In this document: in pieces, positions 53,629 through 64,000 of the stretch
How the letters are laid out: each line of letters opens with the position of its first letter
Position numbering within the stretch: position 1 is the stretch's first letter
Source of the DNA: Pseudomonas pudica
GTDB lineage: Bacteria > Pseudomonadota > Gammaproteobacteria > Pseudomonadales > Pseudomonadaceae
Direction of reading: 5' to 3'
Length of the DNA stretch: 64,000 bases
Assembly (NCBI RefSeq): GCF_015680405.1
Contig: NZ_JADLJS010000011.1
Span: 60,771-124,770, forward strand
Notes under the pieces: model-generated
The model's input: only the letters and a program-made list of their open reading frames with translations
Databases searched by the model: none
What the model was told of the DNA's origin: nothing
Translations under genes and position numbers: made by a program

Positions 53629-54887
53629 GCCTTCCCCAGCCGGATCGTCACTTCCTGTGTCAGGTTCGGGTCCAGTACCTGGCAAGGCGCGACCTGCGCG
53701 TTGCTTGTGTAGAACGGCGGCAGGTTTCGCGCCAGTCGAGCAACGTCCCTGGCAGTGCAGCCTGTTGGCAGCAATACATATTGCAGGCTTGAAGGAAAGG
53801 ACGGCGCGGTATGCCGTTCCATGGTGGAGCCATAGGCGCCAAGGGTCATGACCGCCTCGCTGCCGGCCGGGTCCGGAAAACGGAGCAGGACGAATGTGCA
53901 GTAACGGGGGTGGGTGAGATGCTGGTGTGCTTCGTCGCGGACCTGTGGGTCGTCATGGTTCATCAGGTTCCAGCGTAACGCGGCGTAGCTGCGAGTGGTT
54001 TCCATGAACGCAGTGCGAATGGGGGAGCGCGTTTCGTCACCGCCCAGGCAGGCCAGCAGATTGCCGAATGGGTCCAGCAAGGCTACGGCGTTGCACGTAT
54101 CTGCCGCGAGAGCTGTGTCGACCAATGGCTCGGCCAGTTCGATGCCGGGCAGGCGAGGGTCTGCACTTTTGATGCGCAGGCTCCATGGGCTCAAGCCCGC
54201 CAGGGCCTGGCGTACCAAGCTTCGGCTGGGTAGGGTGATAGGGTCTTTCAGGGCAGATGGCGGGAGGCCGGCGTTGCTGCTTTCGTCGTGCACGTGATTC
54301 ACGCTGGCCTCGAACAACGAACGGGTAAGGCACATCGTTGCGGCGTCGATGCGTTCGCCGGCATAGATCGGCCCTTGCGTCGGCCCGACATAGTCGCGAT
54401 CAAAAGGGCTGCCGACAGCATAGTAGCCCCACGTGGCTTGCGCGCGCAGACGAAGTGCGGTCGGCAGGCCGGGGAATTCGAAGCGACCGTCATGATTGAT
54501 GCCGGCAAAGGTGTCGAGCGCACTTACGGCAACATTGAAGCCGGCAGTCAGCAAAGCGCCTGCGCACATGGCGCAGGGGTCGAGCGTGGTGATGACGGTC
54601 AGTTCATGGGTGGGGGGGAGGGCAAGGCGCTGCTGGTTGTCGAAATACCAGTCCACCAACCGGCGCTCACCATGCCCCGTTGGGTCGTGGAGCCTGAATG
54701 CGGGTTGCGCCTCGCTGGCAGAGGGCTCCAGCACGCGGTTGTGCAGGGCGACCAATACCTTGCCAGTGGCATTTTCGATGATGCAGCCACCCACGGCGAA
54801 CGTTGCTTGTCGGCTTGCCAGGAGGGCCTGGTTGGCGGCGATTGCTACCGCTTGCTGAGCGTTCTGGGTGAAATCGTTGGCTTTCAT
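53601..54887 (-). CDS. Large deaminase-like protein (CDA superfamily N-terminal domain)
   Basis: This 428-aa protein starts at ATG 54887 (MKANDFTQNAQQAVAIAANQ). The N-terminal about 150 residues have the zinc deaminase pattern: FAVGGCIIENATGKVLV (near 35), HGERRLVDW (HxE near 72) and LDPCAMCAGALL (PCxxC near 107), with spacing as in TadA/GuaD-type enzymes. HGE replaces the common HAE. The remaining about 270 residues are unusual: a middle segment near 240-310 repeats the theme (NAVALLDPFGNLLACLGG) without metal ligands, so it could be a degenerate second deaminase fold. The substrate is unknown. Pathway clues are lacking; the neighbours are a cupin and a tRNA. Confidence 0.65.
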   Translation of the reverse strand: MKANDFTQNAQQAVAIAANQALLASRQATFAVGGCIIENATGKVLVALHNRVLEPSASEAQPAFRLHDPTGHGERRLVDWYFDNQQRLALPPTHELTVITTLDPCAMCAGALLTAGFNVAVSALDTFAGINHDGRFEFPGLPTALRLRAQATWGYYAVGSPFDRDYVGPTQGPIYAGERIDAATMCLTRSLFEASVNHVHDESSNAGLPPSALKDPITLPSRSLVRQALAGLSPWSLRIKSADPRLPGIELAEPLVDTALAADTCNAVALLDPFGNLLACLGGDETRSPIRTAFMETTRSYAALRWNLMNHDDPQVRDEAHQHLTHPRYCTFVLLRFPDPAGSEAVMTLGAYGSTMERHTAPSFPSSLQYVLLPTGCTARDVARLARNLPPFYTSNAQVAPCQVLDPNLTQEVTIRLGKAQRSEPAAG

Positions 54888-54959
54888 GCTTGCCTGCGCT
54901 CGTCGAGGGATCTCGGACGATACAGTAGCCGTGCGCTGGCATGAGAGGATAAGTGCAAC

Positions 54960-54990
54960 AAAAAACCTCCAGTGCTTGCGCATCTGGAGG
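54960..54990 (-). terminator. Terminator of tRNA-Asn
   Basis: Read on the minus strand, CCTCCAG and CTGGAGG form a 7-bp stem followed by TTTTTT (54960-54965). It lies 12 bp beyond the tRNA-Asn 3' end. Confidence 0.85.
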
Positions 54991-55001
54991 TTTTCAATGT
55001 T

Positions 55002-55077
55002 TGGCTCCGCGACCTGGACTCGAACCAGGGACCCAATGATTAACAGTCATTTGCTCTACCGACTGAGCTATCGCGGA
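55002..55077 (-). tRNA. tRNA-Asn(GTT)
   Basis: A full 76-nt cloverleaf reads TCCGCGA...TCGCGGA as acceptor, GTTCGAGTC in the T arm, anticodon loop CTGTTAA giving GTT, and an encoded CCA end. It has its own promoter and terminator. Confidence 0.97.
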
Positions 55078-55087
55078 ATCTGTGCGT

Positions 55088-55115
55088 ATCTTACTGATTG
55101 CCCAGGGGAAGTCAA
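55088..55115 (-). promoter_or_regulatory. Promoter of tRNA-Asn
   Basis: On the minus strand TTGACT (55110-55115) and TAAGAT (55088-55093) are 16 bases apart, about 10 bp ahead of the mature tRNA 5' end. Confidence 0.7.
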
Positions 55116-55139
55116 GCCACCCCTAGGCAAAACAATGAG

Positions 55140-56336
55140 TTACAGCACCTGCACGATAGCTTTGGTCACCACGTGGATGTTGCTCTGGTTCAGCGCGGCC
55201 ACGGCGATGCGGCCGGTGTCCAGCGCATAGATGCCGAACTCGTTCTTCAGGCGGGCGACCTGCTCTACGGTCAGGCCCGAGTACGAGAACATGCCAACCT
55301 GGCGGCCAACGAAGCTGAAGTCGCGGTTGGCGCCATATTCGGCCAGCAGCGAAACCATCTGCTTGCGCATGCCGTGGATGCGCTCGCGCATTTCGGCCAG
55401 CTCGGTTTCCCACATCTGGCGCAGTTCGGGGCTGTTCAGCACGGTGGCAACGATGGTTGCACCGTGGGTCGGCGGGTTGGAGTAGGTGGTGCGGATCACG
55501 CGCTTGACCTGCGACAGCACGCGAGTGCTCTCGTCCTTGGAGGCGGTGACGATCGACAGCGCACCGACGCGCTCGCCGTACAGCGAGAACGACTTGGAGA
55601 ACGAACTGGACACGAAGAACTCCAGGCCCGACTCGGCGAACAGGCGCACGGCGAAGGCGTCTTCGGCGATGCCGTCACCGAAGCCCTGGTAAGCCATGTC
55701 GAGGAACGGCACGTGGCCCTTGGCCTTGACCACTTCCAGGACGTTTTTCCAGTCGTTCAGGTTCAGGTCGACGCCGGTCGGGTTGTGGCAGCAGGCATGC
55801 AGTACCACGATCGAGCCGGACGGCAGGTTGTTCAGGTCTTCGAGCATGCCGGCGCGGTTGACGTCGTTGGTCGGCGCGTCGTAGTAGCGGTAGTTCTGCA
55901 CCGGGAAGCCGGCCGATTCGAACAGCGCGCGGTGGTTTTCCCAGCTCGGATCGCTGATGGCAACCACGGCTTCAGGCGACACACGCTTGAGGAAGTCGGC
56001 ACCAATCTTCAGCGCGCCGGTACCACCGACGGCCTGCACGGTAACCACGCGGCCGGCGGCCAGCAGTGGCGACTCGGCGCCGAACAGCAGCTTTTGTACA
56101 GCCTGGTCGTAGGTGGCGATGCCGTCGATCGGCAGGTAGCCGCGCGAAGCGTGCTGGGCGGCACGCTGGGTTTCGGCTTCGATCACGGCGCGCAGCAGCG
56201 GAATGCGGCCTTCCTCATTGCAGTACACGCCCACGCCCAGGTTGACCTTGTCGGTACGTGGGTCGGCGTTGAATGCTTCGTTGAGGCCCAGAATAGGGTC
56301 GCGGGGTGCCAGCTCGACAGCGGAAAACAGGCTCAT
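55140..56336 (-). CDS. tyrB: Aromatic amino acid aminotransferase
   Basis: This 398-aa PLP enzyme of the class I aspartate/aromatic group is of typical length. YLPIDGIATYDQAVQKL (near 65), QAVGGTGALKIGADFL (near 100), HACCHNPTGVDL (near 185), the PLP Lys in SSSFSKSFSLYGERVG (near 247) and the substrate Arg in VGRQVGMFSY-type segment near 360 are visible. It transaminates Phe, Tyr and Asp. The exact preference cannot be read from sequence. It diverges from uvrB. Confidence 0.92.
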   Translation of the reverse strand: MSLFSAVELAPRDPILGLNEAFNADPRTDKVNLGVGVYCNEEGRIPLLRAVIEAETQRAAQHASRGYLPIDGIATYDQAVQKLLFGAESPLLAAGRVVTVQAVGGTGALKIGADFLKRVSPEAVVAISDPSWENHRALFESAGFPVQNYRYYDAPTNDVNRAGMLEDLNNLPSGSIVVLHACCHNPTGVDLNLNDWKNVLEVVKAKGHVPFLDMAYQGFGDGIAEDAFAVRLFAESGLEFFVSSSFSKSFSLYGERVGALSIVTASKDESTRVLSQVKRVIRTTYSNPPTHGATIVATVLNSPELRQMWETELAEMRERIHGMRKQMVSLLAEYGANRDFSFVGRQVGMFSYSGLTVEQVARLKNEFGIYALDTGRIAVAALNQSNIHVVTKAIVQVL

Positions 56337-56583
56337 TGTTACCTTGGCTCTGATTGGAGTGTGATAGGACGTACACGCTCCAGCCCGAATGCACTGAAGC
56401 GGTGCACAAACGGGGAGTCAGTATAGTGATACCGACCGGTCACCGCGACAGTCCGGCGTCGCTTTTCCAGTCATTTGCGCAAATATTTTTCGACCATTGG
56501 TCTAATTGCCGGGTCCACCGTAACAAGCGCTCACAGCTGTGCCTTGAAAGCGCCCCCCGGCGGGCGCATTTGGGTATAGACTA

Positions 56584-56599
56584 CTGGCTAAATTTACAG
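56584..56599 (+). promoter_or_regulatory. LexA (SOS) box upstream of uvrB
   Basis: CTGGCTAAATTTACAG fits the CTG-N10-CAG LexA pattern with an AT-rich centre. It lies 25 bp before the uvrB ATG and just after a possible -10 (TATAGA at 56575-56580). SOS control of uvrB is well known in E. coli. Confidence 0.75.
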
Positions 56600-56624
56600 T
56601 TGCTGCAACACCGCGAGGTCCGTC

Positions 56625-58640
<2,016 letters not shown>

Positions 58641-58651
58641 AGCCTGACGCG

Positions 58652-58744
58652 GGCCTTGTGGGAGCGGGCGTGCCCGCGAAGAATTCAACGCGGTGGCTGG
58701 CACCGGCTGCGCCGGTGTTCGCGGGCGCGCCCGCTCCCACAGGG
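58652..58744. repeat. REP doublet between uvrB and emrB
   Basis: Inverted REP copies at about 58655-58683 and 58716-58744 lie between the convergent ends of uvrB and the efflux gene. The orientation is reversed relative to most other doublets (GTGGGAGCGGG arm first). Confidence 0.88.
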
Positions 58745-58767
58745 ACCGCATACAGTCTGAAGTAGCC

Positions 58768-60318
58768 TCAATGTGCTTCTCCCGCCTTCAGCCCCTCCGG
58801 CAACTTGCGGGTCAACAACACCGCCACCATGCTCACCGCCAACCCGATCCCCACAAAGTGGAATGCATCGTTGTAGGCCATGATCAACGCCTGCTGATGA
58901 GTGATCTCGCTCAACTTGCCCAGTGCCGCATTGTCATTGCCCAGCCGCTCCGCCAGCTGCGCCAACCGCTCCGCCACCTGCGGGTTGCTCGGCACCACCG
59001 CCTCCCTCAGGTAGTCGAAATACACTTTTGTCCGTGCATCCAGCAGGGTGGCCAGCAGCGCAATGCCGATCGCACCGCCCAGGTTACGCAGGATATTGAA
59101 CAGGCTCGACGCCGAACCCGCATCCTGCGGTTGTATATACGCCGTGGCAATCAGCGAGATGGTCACCATGATCATTGGCTGGCCGATGGCACGGATGATC
59201 TGAATATGGTTGAACTGCGGCCCTGCAAAGTCCGGGTTGAGCACCCCCGAGCCGAAACTGGCGGCGCCGAACAGGCAGAACCCCAGGGCACACAACACCT
59301 TGGGCGACACCACTTTCATCAGTTGCGGCACCAAAGGGATCAGGAACAGTTGCGGGATACCCATCCACATGATCACCTCGCCGATCTGCAAGGCGTTGTA
59401 GCCCTGTACCTGAGCGAGGTATAGCGGCAGCAGGTAGATCGACCCGTACAAGCCCACTCCCATCCCCAGGCTGGCGATGCTCGACAGGCCAAAGTTGCGA
59501 TTGCCGAGAATGCGCAGGTTGATCAGCGGGTGTGGCCTGGAAAACTGCAGGATCACGAAGGTAATCAGGCAGACCAGGGCGATGCTGCCCAGGCCGACGA
59601 TCAGCTGCGATTCCAGCCAGTCCTTGCGGTGGCCTTCCTCCAGGAACACCTGCAAGCAGCCAAGCCCCAGGCCCAGGGTGGCGATGCCGGCGTAATCGGT
59701 ACTTTTCAGCAGGTCCCAGTGCGCATCCTTCTTCTCCAGCCCATACAGCAGGCCGGCGATCATCACCAGGCCCGGCGGGATATTGATGTAGAAAATGTAT
59801 TCCCAGCCCCAGTTCTCAGTCAGCCAGCCGCCCAAGGTAGGGCCGATGGAGGGGGCGAAGGTGGCGGTCATGGCGAACATGGCCATGCCCTTGGCGCGGT
59901 GGTGTTCGGGCAGCTTGATCAGGGTCAGGGTGAAGGCCAGCGGGATCAGCGCACCGCCGGTAAAACCCTGCAGGGCGCGGAACAGGATCATGCTCTCGAG
60001 GTTCCAGGCCATCGAGCACAACAGCGACGACAGCAGGAAGCCGCCGGATACCCATACCGCCAGGCGCCGCGCCGACAGTAGCTGCACCAGCCAGGCGGTG
60101 AGCGGGATCATGATGATTTCCGCGACCAGGTAAGAGGTGGAAATCCACGAGCCTTCCTCCAGCGTCGCTGACAGCGCGCCCTGGATGTCCTTGAGCGACG
60201 AGTTGGTGATCTGGATGTCCAGCACCGCCATGAAGGCGCCGAGCATCACGCTCATTACCGCGATCCAGTCCCGCCGGGTCGGCTCGGTGGTGGGCCTGAG
60301 CAGCTGGTCACCGGCCAT
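58768..60318 (-). CDS. DHA2 family multidrug efflux transporter (EmrB type)
   Basis: This 516-aa inner-membrane protein has the 14-helix DHA2 layout. Motif LDIQITNSSLKDIQGALSAT near 33 (TM1, with the family D), the R-rich loop LSARRLAVWVSG near 82, LFRALQGFTGGALIPLAF near 115 and SIGPTLGGWLTENWGWEYIFYIN near 155 (antiporter motif C) are all visible. It exports toxic compounds using the proton gradient together with the EmrA-like adaptor encoded upstream. No TolC-type outer-membrane gene is adjacent. Confidence 0.92.
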   Translation of the reverse strand: MAGDQLLRPTTEPTRRDWIAVMSVMLGAFMAVLDIQITNSSLKDIQGALSATLEEGSWISTSYLVAEIIMIPLTAWLVQLLSARRLAVWVSGGFLLSSLLCSMAWNLESMILFRALQGFTGGALIPLAFTLTLIKLPEHHRAKGMAMFAMTATFAPSIGPTLGGWLTENWGWEYIFYINIPPGLVMIAGLLYGLEKKDAHWDLLKSTDYAGIATLGLGLGCLQVFLEEGHRKDWLESQLIVGLGSIALVCLITFVILQFSRPHPLINLRILGNRNFGLSSIASLGMGVGLYGSIYLLPLYLAQVQGYNALQIGEVIMWMGIPQLFLIPLVPQLMKVVSPKVLCALGFCLFGAASFGSGVLNPDFAGPQFNHIQIIRAIGQPMIMVTISLIATAYIQPQDAGSASSLFNILRNLGGAIGIALLATLLDARTKVYFDYLREAVVPSNPQVAERLAQLAERLGNDNAALGKLSEITHQQALIMAYNDAFHFVGIGLAVSMVAVLLTRKLPEGLKAGEAH

Positions 60319-61363
60319 CGCGGCCTTCGTCTTCGCTGCGCAGGTCGACGGTGGCGGTCACCGACATGCCAGGGCGGATGCGCCCGTGCAGTGGGTTGTC
60401 GGCGCGGAAAGTCAGCTTGACCGGGATACGCTGCACCACCTTGGTGAAGTTGCCGGTGGCGTTGTCGGGCGGCAGCAGGCTGAACTGCGCGCCGGAGGCG
60501 GCGAACAGGCTGTCGACCCGGCCTTCGATCGGTGTGTCGGGGTAGCTGTCGAACAGCAGTTCGGCACGCTGGCCGGGCTGCATGTGGCCGATCTGGGTTT
60601 CCTTGAAATTGGCCTGCACCCAGATGTCTTCGTCCGGCACTATCGACAGCAGGTAGGCACCGGCCTGTACCACCTGGCCACTGCGCGCGTTGCGCTGGCC
60701 GATGCTGCCGCTGATGGGGGCGCGGATTTCGCAGCGGGTCAGGTTCAGTTCAGCCTGGGCCAGATCGGCGCGGGCGTTGGCGATCTGCGCGTCGAGCCGC
60801 TTGAGCTCGGCGGTCAGCGCATTGACCTGCTGGCGCTGGCTTTGCAGGTCGGCACGGGCCTTGTCGACCTGCGAGCCGGCGACATGGCTGTCCGCGGACA
60901 AGGTGGTGACCCGCTCTTCCGATACGAAACCTGGCTTGCGCAACTTCTCGGCACGGCTCAGGTCCAGGCGTGAGCGGTCGAAGGTGGCCTGGTTGGCCGC
61001 CACCTGGGCCTGGCCGGCGGCGATCAGGCTGGCTTGCTGGGTCAGGCGGCTTTGCGCCTGCACCTGCTCGGCTTCGCGGGTGGCCAAGGCGGCGCGCGCG
61101 CGTTGCACGGCCAGTTCGAAGTCGGCGGCCTCCAGGCGCACCAGCAGGTCGCCTTTGCTGACATGCTGGTTGTCCTCGACCCGCACCTCGTCGATGCGTG
61201 CGCCCAACTGGCTGGAAATGCGCGTGATCTCGCCCTGTACGTAGGCGTTGTCGGTGCTTTCGTAGAAGCGACCCTTGAAGTACCAGTGCCCCACGAAAGC
61301 GAGGGCGATGACGGCCACCAAGGTGAAGAAGACCAGCAGGCGGCGTTTGAGTTGGGCAGGCAT
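60308..61363 (-). CDS. Membrane fusion protein of EmrA/HlyD type
   Basis: This 351-aa periplasmic adaptor starts at ATG 61363 (MPAQLKRRLLVFFTLVAV). It has one N-terminal membrane helix (8-30), the split biotinyl-lipoyl segment (TDNAYVQGEITRISSQLGARI near 43; IRAPISGSIGQRNARSGQVV near 205) and a long coiled coil (about 95-200, Ala/Gln/Arg-rich). It bridges the EmrB-type pump and an outer-membrane channel. Its stop overlaps the pump start by 11 bases, so the order is emrA then emrB. Confidence 0.92.
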   Translation of the reverse strand: MPAQLKRRLLVFFTLVAVIALAFVGHWYFKGRFYESTDNAYVQGEITRISSQLGARIDEVRVEDNQHVSKGDLLVRLEAADFELAVQRARAALATREAEQVQAQSRLTQQASLIAAGQAQVAANQATFDRSRLDLSRAEKLRKPGFVSEERVTTLSADSHVAGSQVDKARADLQSQRQQVNALTAELKRLDAQIANARADLAQAELNLTRCEIRAPISGSIGQRNARSGQVVQAGAYLLSIVPDEDIWVQANFKETQIGHMQPGQRAELLFDSYPDTPIEGRVDSLFAASGAQFSLLPPDNATGNFTKVVQRIPVKLTFRADNPLHGRIRPGMSVTATVDLRSEDEGRDGR

Positions 61364-61506
61364 GAGGACTATCGTTCCAGAAATGTAAATAAATTTAACA
61401 GCGGCGCATGGCCGGTCGACAAGTGACGTTCGCGCCATTGCTGGAGCCCGGAGCCCGCCTCCTGCTAACATCCCGCCTTTGTTTCATCTTTCGTTCGAGA
61501 CTCTCC

Positions 61507-62988
61507 ATGACCACCGTACGCACGCGTATCGCGCCATCGCCTACCGGCGACCCCCATGTCGGCACCGCCTACATCGCCCTTTTCAACTACTGCTTTGCCA
61601 AGCAGCACGGCGGTGAGTTCATCCTGCGCATCGAAGACACCGACCAGCTGCGCTCCACGCGCGAGTCGGAACAGCAGATCTTCGATGCCCTGCGCTGGCT
61701 CGGCATCGAATGGAACGAAGGCCCGGACGTCGGCGGCCCGCACGGCCCGTACCGGCAGAGCGAGCGTGGCGAGATCTACGCCAAGTACGCCAAGGAGCTG
61801 GTTGACGCTGGCCATGCCTTCTACTGCTTCTGCACCGCCGAAGAGCTGGAGCAGATGCGCGCCGAGCAGCAAGCCCGTGGCGAAACCCCGCGCTACGACG
61901 GCCGCGCGCTGCTGCTGAGCGCCGAGGAAGTGCAGCGCCGCCTGGACGCTGGCGAGCCGCACGTGATCCGCATGAAAGTGCCGAGCGAAGGCGTGTGCGT
62001 GGTCCCGGACATGCTGCGTGGCGATGTCGAGATCCCGTGGGACCGCATGGACATGCAGGTGCTGATGAAGAACGACGGCCTGCCGACGTACTTCCTGGCC
62101 AACGTGGTCGACGACCATCTGATGGGTATCACCCACGTGCTGCGCGGCGAAGAGTGGCTGCCATCGGCACCCAAGCTGATCAAGCTGTACGAATACTTCG
62201 GCTGGGAACAGCCCAAGCTATGCTACATGCCGCTGCTGCGTAACCCGGACAAGTCCAAGCTGTCAAAGCGCAAGAACCCGACCTCGGTGACTTTCTACGA
62301 GCGCATGGGCTTCATGCCCGAGGCGATGCTCAACTACCTGGGCCGCATGGGCTGGTCGATGCCGGACGAGCGCGAGAAGTTCTCGCTGGCCGAGATGGTC
62401 GAGCACTTCGACCTGTCGCGTATCTCGCTGGGCGGCCCGATCTTCGACATCGAGAAGCTGTCCTGGCTGAACGGCCAGTGGTTGCGCGAACTGCCGGTCG
62501 AGGAGTTCGCCGCACGCCTGCAGAAGTGGGCGTTCAACAGCGATTACATGATGAAGATCGCCCCGCACGTGCAGGGCCGGGTGGAAACCTTCAGCCAGGT
62601 AGCCCCGCTGGGCGGGTTCTTCTTCGAAGGCGCGCTGAAGCTCGACGCCAAGCTGTTCGAAAGCAAGAAGCTGTCGGCTGACCAGGTACGCCAGGTGATC
62701 CAGCTGATCCTGTGGAAGCTCGAAAGCCTGCGTCAATGGGAAAAAGAGCGCATCACCGGTTGCATCCAGGCGGTGGTCGAGGCGTTGGAGCTGAAGCTGC
62801 GTGACGCCATGCCGCTGATGTTTGCTGCCATTACCGGCCAGGCCAGCTCGGTTTCAGTACTGGATGCCATGGAAATCCTTGGCCCGGACCTGACCCGATA
62901 TCGCCTGCGCCAGGCCCTGGACCTGCTGGGTGGTGTGTCGAAGAAAGAAAACAAAGAGTGGGAAAAGCTGCTGGCTTCTATCGCCTGA
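61507..62988 (+). CDS. gltX: Glutamyl-tRNA synthetase
   Basis: This 493-aa class I synthetase starts at ATG 61507 ([20 protein letters not shown]). The HIGH-type motif is [10 protein letters not shown] near 10, and the KMSKS-type motif is KLSKRKN near 251. The typical [13 protein letters not shown] near 44 and the helical anticodon-binding C-terminus are present. It charges tRNA-Glu, copies of which lie about 440 bp downstream. Confidence 0.97.
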   Translation: MTTVRTRIAPSPTGDPHVGTAYIALFNYCFAKQHGGEFILRIEDTDQLRSTRESEQQIFDALRWLGIEWNEGPDVGGPHGPYRQSERGEIYAKYAKELVDAGHAFYCFCTAEELEQMRAEQQARGETPRYDGRALLLSAEEVQRRLDAGEPHVIRMKVPSEGVCVVPDMLRGDVEIPWDRMDMQVLMKNDGLPTYFLANVVDDHLMGITHVLRGEEWLPSAPKLIKLYEYFGWEQPKLCYMPLLRNPDKSKLSKRKNPTSVTFYERMGFMPEAMLNYLGRMGWSMPDEREKFSLAEMVEHFDLSRISLGGPIFDIEKLSWLNGQWLRELPVEEFAARLQKWAFNSDYMMKIAPHVQGRVETFSQVAPLGGFFFEGALKLDAKLFESKKLSADQVRQVIQLILWKLESLRQWEKERITGCIQAVVEALELKLRDAMPLMFAAITGQASSVSVLDAMEILGPDLTRYRLRQALDLLGGVSKKENKEWEKLLASIA

Positions 62989-63014
62989 CAGTAGTCCCAA
63001 GGCCATAAGCCGAA

Positions 63015-63090
63015 CTTGTGGGAGCGGGTTCACCCGCGAATACGATGGTGCATTTTCCGGCGCATTCGCGGGTAAACCCGCTCCCACAGG
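63015..63090. repeat. REP doublet after gltX
   Basis: Inverted REP copies (CTTGTGGGAGCGGGTTCACC and, at 63064-63090, TTCGCGGGTAAACCCGCTCC) lie 27 bp beyond the gltX stop. Confidence 0.9.
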
Positions 63091-63140
63091 GCTCACTGTT
63101 GAGTTTTGGCAAGGGCAGGGCGGTAAGTGATTGTTATCTG

Positions 63141-63202
63141 TGAAAATTTTTTTGAATATTTTGAAAAATTCGTTTGACAGCCCTGCAATCCGATCTTAAT
63201 AT
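63141..63202 (+). promoter_or_regulatory. Stable-RNA promoter of the tRNA cluster
   Basis: TTGACA (63174-63179) and TAATAT (63197-63202) are exactly 17 bases apart, followed by a GC-rich discriminator (GCGCCCC). An AT-rich UP-like stretch covers 63141-63172. This is the arrangement expected for a growth-rate controlled tRNA promoter. Confidence 0.88.
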
Positions 63203-63277
63203 GCGCCCCGTCCACAGCGATGAACGAAAACGAAACGCCAGGCACCCAGCCAGCGCTTCGGTTCAAAGCGACATTGT

Positions 63278-63353
63278 GGGGCTATAGCTCAGCTGGGAGA
63301 GCGCCTGCATGGCATGCAGGAGGTCAGCGGTTCGATCCCGCTTAGCTCCACCA
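63278..63353 (+). tRNA. tRNA-Ala(GGC), copy 1
   Basis: A 76-nt cloverleaf has acceptor GGGGCTA...TAGCTCC, anticodon loop ATGGCAT (anticodon GGC), T arm GTTCGATCC and encoded CCA. Confidence 0.98.
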
Positions 63354-63425
63354 AATTCCGCTTGGCAGCCAAGGTTGTCAGGCAAGACCGGGTCCAGCAA
63401 CCGGGTCTTGAAGGTAAGAAGGTTC

Positions 63426-63501
63426 GTCCCCTTCGTCTAGTGGCCTAGGACACCGCCCTTTCACGGCGGTAACAGGGGTTCGAGTCCCCTAGGGGACGCC
63501 A
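63426..63501 (+). tRNA. tRNA-Glu(TTC), copy 1
   Basis: A 76-nt cloverleaf has acceptor GTCCCCT...AGGGGAC, anticodon loop CTTTCAC (anticodon TTC) and encoded CCA. Confidence 0.98.
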
Positions 63502-63554
63502 GTTTTGCACAAGCGATGTTTCAGGATGTCGCTGGGCCGAGAGGCTAGAAATCC

Positions 63555-63630
63555 GGGGCTATAGCTCAGCTGGGAGAGCGCCTGCATGGCATGCAGGAGG
63601 TCAGCGGTTCGATCCCGCTTAGCTCCACCA
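63555..63630 (+). tRNA. tRNA-Ala(GGC), copy 2
   Basis: Its sequence is identical to copy 1 over all 76 nt. The spacer before it (63502-63554) is unrelated to the first spacer. Confidence 0.98.
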
Positions 63631-63671
63631 ATTTGCCGCGGTCCGCGCAAGCGGGTCGGCACGAAGGTTAC

Positions 63672-63747
63672 GTCCCCTTCGTCTAGTGGCCTAGGACACC
63701 GCCCTTTCACGGCGGTAACAGGGGTTCGAGTCCCCTAGGGGACGCCA
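63672..63747 (+). tRNA. tRNA-Glu(TTC), copy 2
   Basis: Its sequence is identical to Glu copy 1. The Ala-Glu spacer (63631-63671) has GCCGCGGTCCGCGCAAGCGG and CGGCACGAAGGTTAC, which recur before copy 3. Confidence 0.98.
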
Positions 63748-63807
63748 CTTTTCCTGCGTTTTGCAGGGCTTTAAAGGCTCGTCGATTACTGATGAGCCTT
63801 TTGTTTC

Positions 63808-63883
63808 GGGGCTATAGCTCAGCTGGGAGAGCGCCTGCATGGCATGCAGGAGGTCAGCGGTTCGATCCCGCTTAGCTCCACCA
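63808..63883 (+). tRNA. tRNA-Ala(GGC), copy 3
   Basis: Its sequence is identical to copies 1 and 2. Confidence 0.98.
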
Positions 63884-63925
63884 TTTCTGCCGCGGTTCGC
63901 GCAAGCGGATCGGCACGAAGGTTAC

Positions 63926-64000
63926 GTCCCCTTCGTCTAGTGGCCTAGGACACCGCCCTTTCACGGCGGTAACAGGGGTTCGAGTCCCCTAGGGGACGCC
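63926..64000 (+). tRNA. tRNA-Glu(TTC), copy 3 (missing last base at window edge)
   Basis: 75 of 76 bases are present; only the final A of CCA lies beyond the right edge. It is otherwise identical to the other Glu copies. Confidence 0.97.

Noticed and set aside
55098..56426. Plus-strand open frame of 442 codons
   Set aside because: It is antisense of tyrB, whose minus-strand reading has full aminotransferase motifs.
56544..56580. TTGAAA (56544) with TATAGA (56575) as the uvrB promoter
   Set aside because: The 25-base spacing is too long for sigma-70; only the -10 is kept as possible.
63278..64000. Regularly spaced identical units considered as a CRISPR or transposon array
   Set aside because: The units fold as complete tRNA-Ala and tRNA-Glu genes with encoded CCA.

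Overview
The window is a chromosomal segment of a fluorescent pseudomonad, almost certainly of the Pseudomonas putida group. The evidence is the gene order exbB-exbD-lpxK-ycaR-kdsB-wzb-like-murB, then rne/rluC divergent, then sppA, maf, yceD-rpmF-plsX-fabD-fabG-acpP-fabF-pabC-mltG-tmk-holB-tatD, then moaA, tyrB, uvrB, gltX and a tRNA-Ala/Glu cluster. Two further signs are the GC-rich codon use and eight inverted doublets of the P. putida-type REP element (core GTGGGAGCGGG...CCCGCG). These assignments come from reading the translated sequence, not from a database search.

Bases 1-18.8 kb are an accessory region with a visibly lower GC content than the rest. It holds the 5' part of an RHS/YD-repeat protein (cut by the left edge) translationally coupled to a small unknown protein. 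It also holds five or six large proteins without signal peptides that I cannot assign. Three of these (1918, 9331, 13779) are strings of Ig-like beta modules. The other three (3827, 6282 and the split pair 17318/18129) form or join a second family that carries a recurring W-x-V...G-x-G-T-I...G-x-Y motif. A classical autotransporter and a fimbrial chaperone/subunit pair without an usher lie between them. This cluster is the best candidate for an undescribed system.

Bases 18.9-31.8 kb hold housekeeping and envelope genes: fadE-type acyl-CoA dehydrogenase, a GST, a YadGH-type ABC exporter, a DUF2062 membrane protein, ComEC, and a tightly overlapped exbBD-lpxK-ycaR-kdsB-LMW-PTP-murB series linked to lipid A, KDO and peptidoglycan synthesis. 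Bases 31.9-38.7 kb hold rne (minus) and rluC-HAD-sppA (plus), which share a divergent control region with an rne leader of about 735 nt. Bases 38.8-49.4 kb hold maf and the fatty-acid/ribosome/thymidylate operon. fabH is absent between plsX and fabD, and pilZ is absent between holB and tatD.

Bases 49.4-61.4 kb hold a TetR regulator, a lone moaA, a lipoprotein, a DUF1285 protein, a secreted cupin, a large unusual deaminase-like protein, tRNA-Asn, tyrB, uvrB with a LexA box, and an EmrAB-type efflux pair. Bases 61.5-64 kb hold gltX, then a strong stable-RNA promoter driving alternating tRNA-Ala(GGC) and tRNA-Glu(TTC) genes. The last of these is cut one base short by the right edge. It is notable that the Glu-tRNA synthetase gene sits directly upstream of tRNA-Glu copies.
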